Source of the DNA: Treponema sp.
Lineage (GTDB): Bacteria > Spirochaetota > Spirochaetia > Treponematales > Breznakiellaceae
Assembly (NCBI GenBank): GCA_009777735.1
Contig: WRLF01000007.1
Span: 83,912 to 147,911 of the forward strand
Length of the DNA stretch: 64,000 nucleotides
Direction of reading: 5' to 3'
Shown: positions 63,862 to 64,000 of the stretch, piece after piece
Layout: the number at the start of each line of letters is the position of its first letter
Numbering within the stretch: the stretch's first letter is position 1
Made by a program: the position numbers and the translations under genes
The notes under the pieces: generated by a model
What the model was told of the DNA's origin: nothing
What the model saw: the letters and a program-made list of their open reading frames with translations, nothing else
The model's database searches: none

Positions 63862-64000
63862 GGACTGAGGATCTTGCCCGTATTGCCTCAAGTAAAAATC
63901 GAACCGTAAGGAATGATGCCTCACGTTAAGAAAACGAACCATGAGAAGGAGAACCGAAGAGCAACGGCTTCATGCCCCCTTTCGGAATGAACACAGGAAC
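63862..64000. other. end of window, no supported feature
   Basis: 139 bp after mpg. No convincing start codon with ribosome site, RNA gene or terminator is seen. A purine-rich stretch with two copies of CGAACC is present. Confidence 0.4.

Noticed and set aside
1..64000. tRNA, rRNA, riboswitch or insertion sequence
   Set aside because: No cloverleaf, rRNA segment, riboswitch leader or transposase could be recognised; gaps are all below about 140 bp. A covariance-model search would be needed to exclude small RNAs.

Overview
The window is a gene-dense 64 kb chromosomal segment of a spirochaete, most likely a gut-type Treponema (termite hindgut or rumen group). The evidence is a LolCDE set, PEGA, OmpA and SPOR envelope proteins, an LptD-like barrel next to uvrA, an Mgl galactose-type transporter, a PPi-linked glycolytic enzyme (PPDK), a Na+-pumping decarboxylase, and a lipoprotein GH10 xylanase. 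Species assignment is inference. I see no rRNA, tRNA, CRISPR array, insertion sequence or prophage, and no gene-free stretch longer than about 140 bp.

Layout. 1-8012 (+): PEGA protein (5' end outside the window), ftsY, an acidic envelope protein, lolC/lolD/lolE-type genes and a xylanase, mostly joined by ATGA overlaps. 8084-10879 (+): secA. 10956-12520 (-): a SPOR-domain protein and a small secreted protein. 12584-15934 (+): a NusG/LoaP-like antiterminator, a nucleotide-sugar dehydratase and a DegT aminotransferase. 15995-16988 (+): a small lipoprotein and a YiiX-like peptidase. 17047-20421 (+): a three-subunit molybdenum-hydroxylase-like complex with degenerate catalytic motifs. 20444-29442 (-): leuS, mglC, mglA, mglB and a DEAH helicase. 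29549-40240 (+): ppdK with a histone-H1-like tail, an OmpA protein, uvrA and an LptD-like barrel. 40241-40846 (-): thrH. 40918-43212 (+): birA and trpB2. 43217-44983 (-): a chemoreceptor. 45114-47813 (+): a TonB-dependent receptor. 47810-62247 (-): a long run with an ankyrin lipoprotein, a pseudouridine synthase, a lipoprotein, a TPR protein, a sigma-54 activator, rpsA, cmk, rluB, scpB, scpA, recA, oadB and oadG. 62387-63238 (-): DAHP synthase. 63283-63861 (+): mpg.

How the genes work together. SecA and FtsY feed the Sec translocon and LolCDE releases lipoproteins. Several encoded lipoproteins (xylanase, MglB, ankyrin protein) are likely clients. Xylanase, the TonB-type receptor, Mgl, PPDK and OadGB fit a fermentative plant-sugar lifestyle. 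BirA could biotinylate the OadA partner, which is not in the window.

The most unusual signal is not a gene. Short tandem arrays with a strict 7-bp period, differing in sequence from site to site, sit in at least six places. Three of these lie in frame inside conserved genes (degT, leuS and the DEAH helicase gene). An 8-bp-periodic element forms the C-terminal codons of two other genes, and a small hairpin with a compensatory base change lies inside degT and mpg. Other items to check are the PPDK-H1 tail fusion with an internal ribosome site, a poly-A tract that puts the YiiX-like gene out of frame with its natural start, the molybdenum hydroxylase lacking its catalytic glutamate, a GAFTTA sigma-54 activator, and a chemoreceptor with an extracytoplasmic CZB-type zinc motif.
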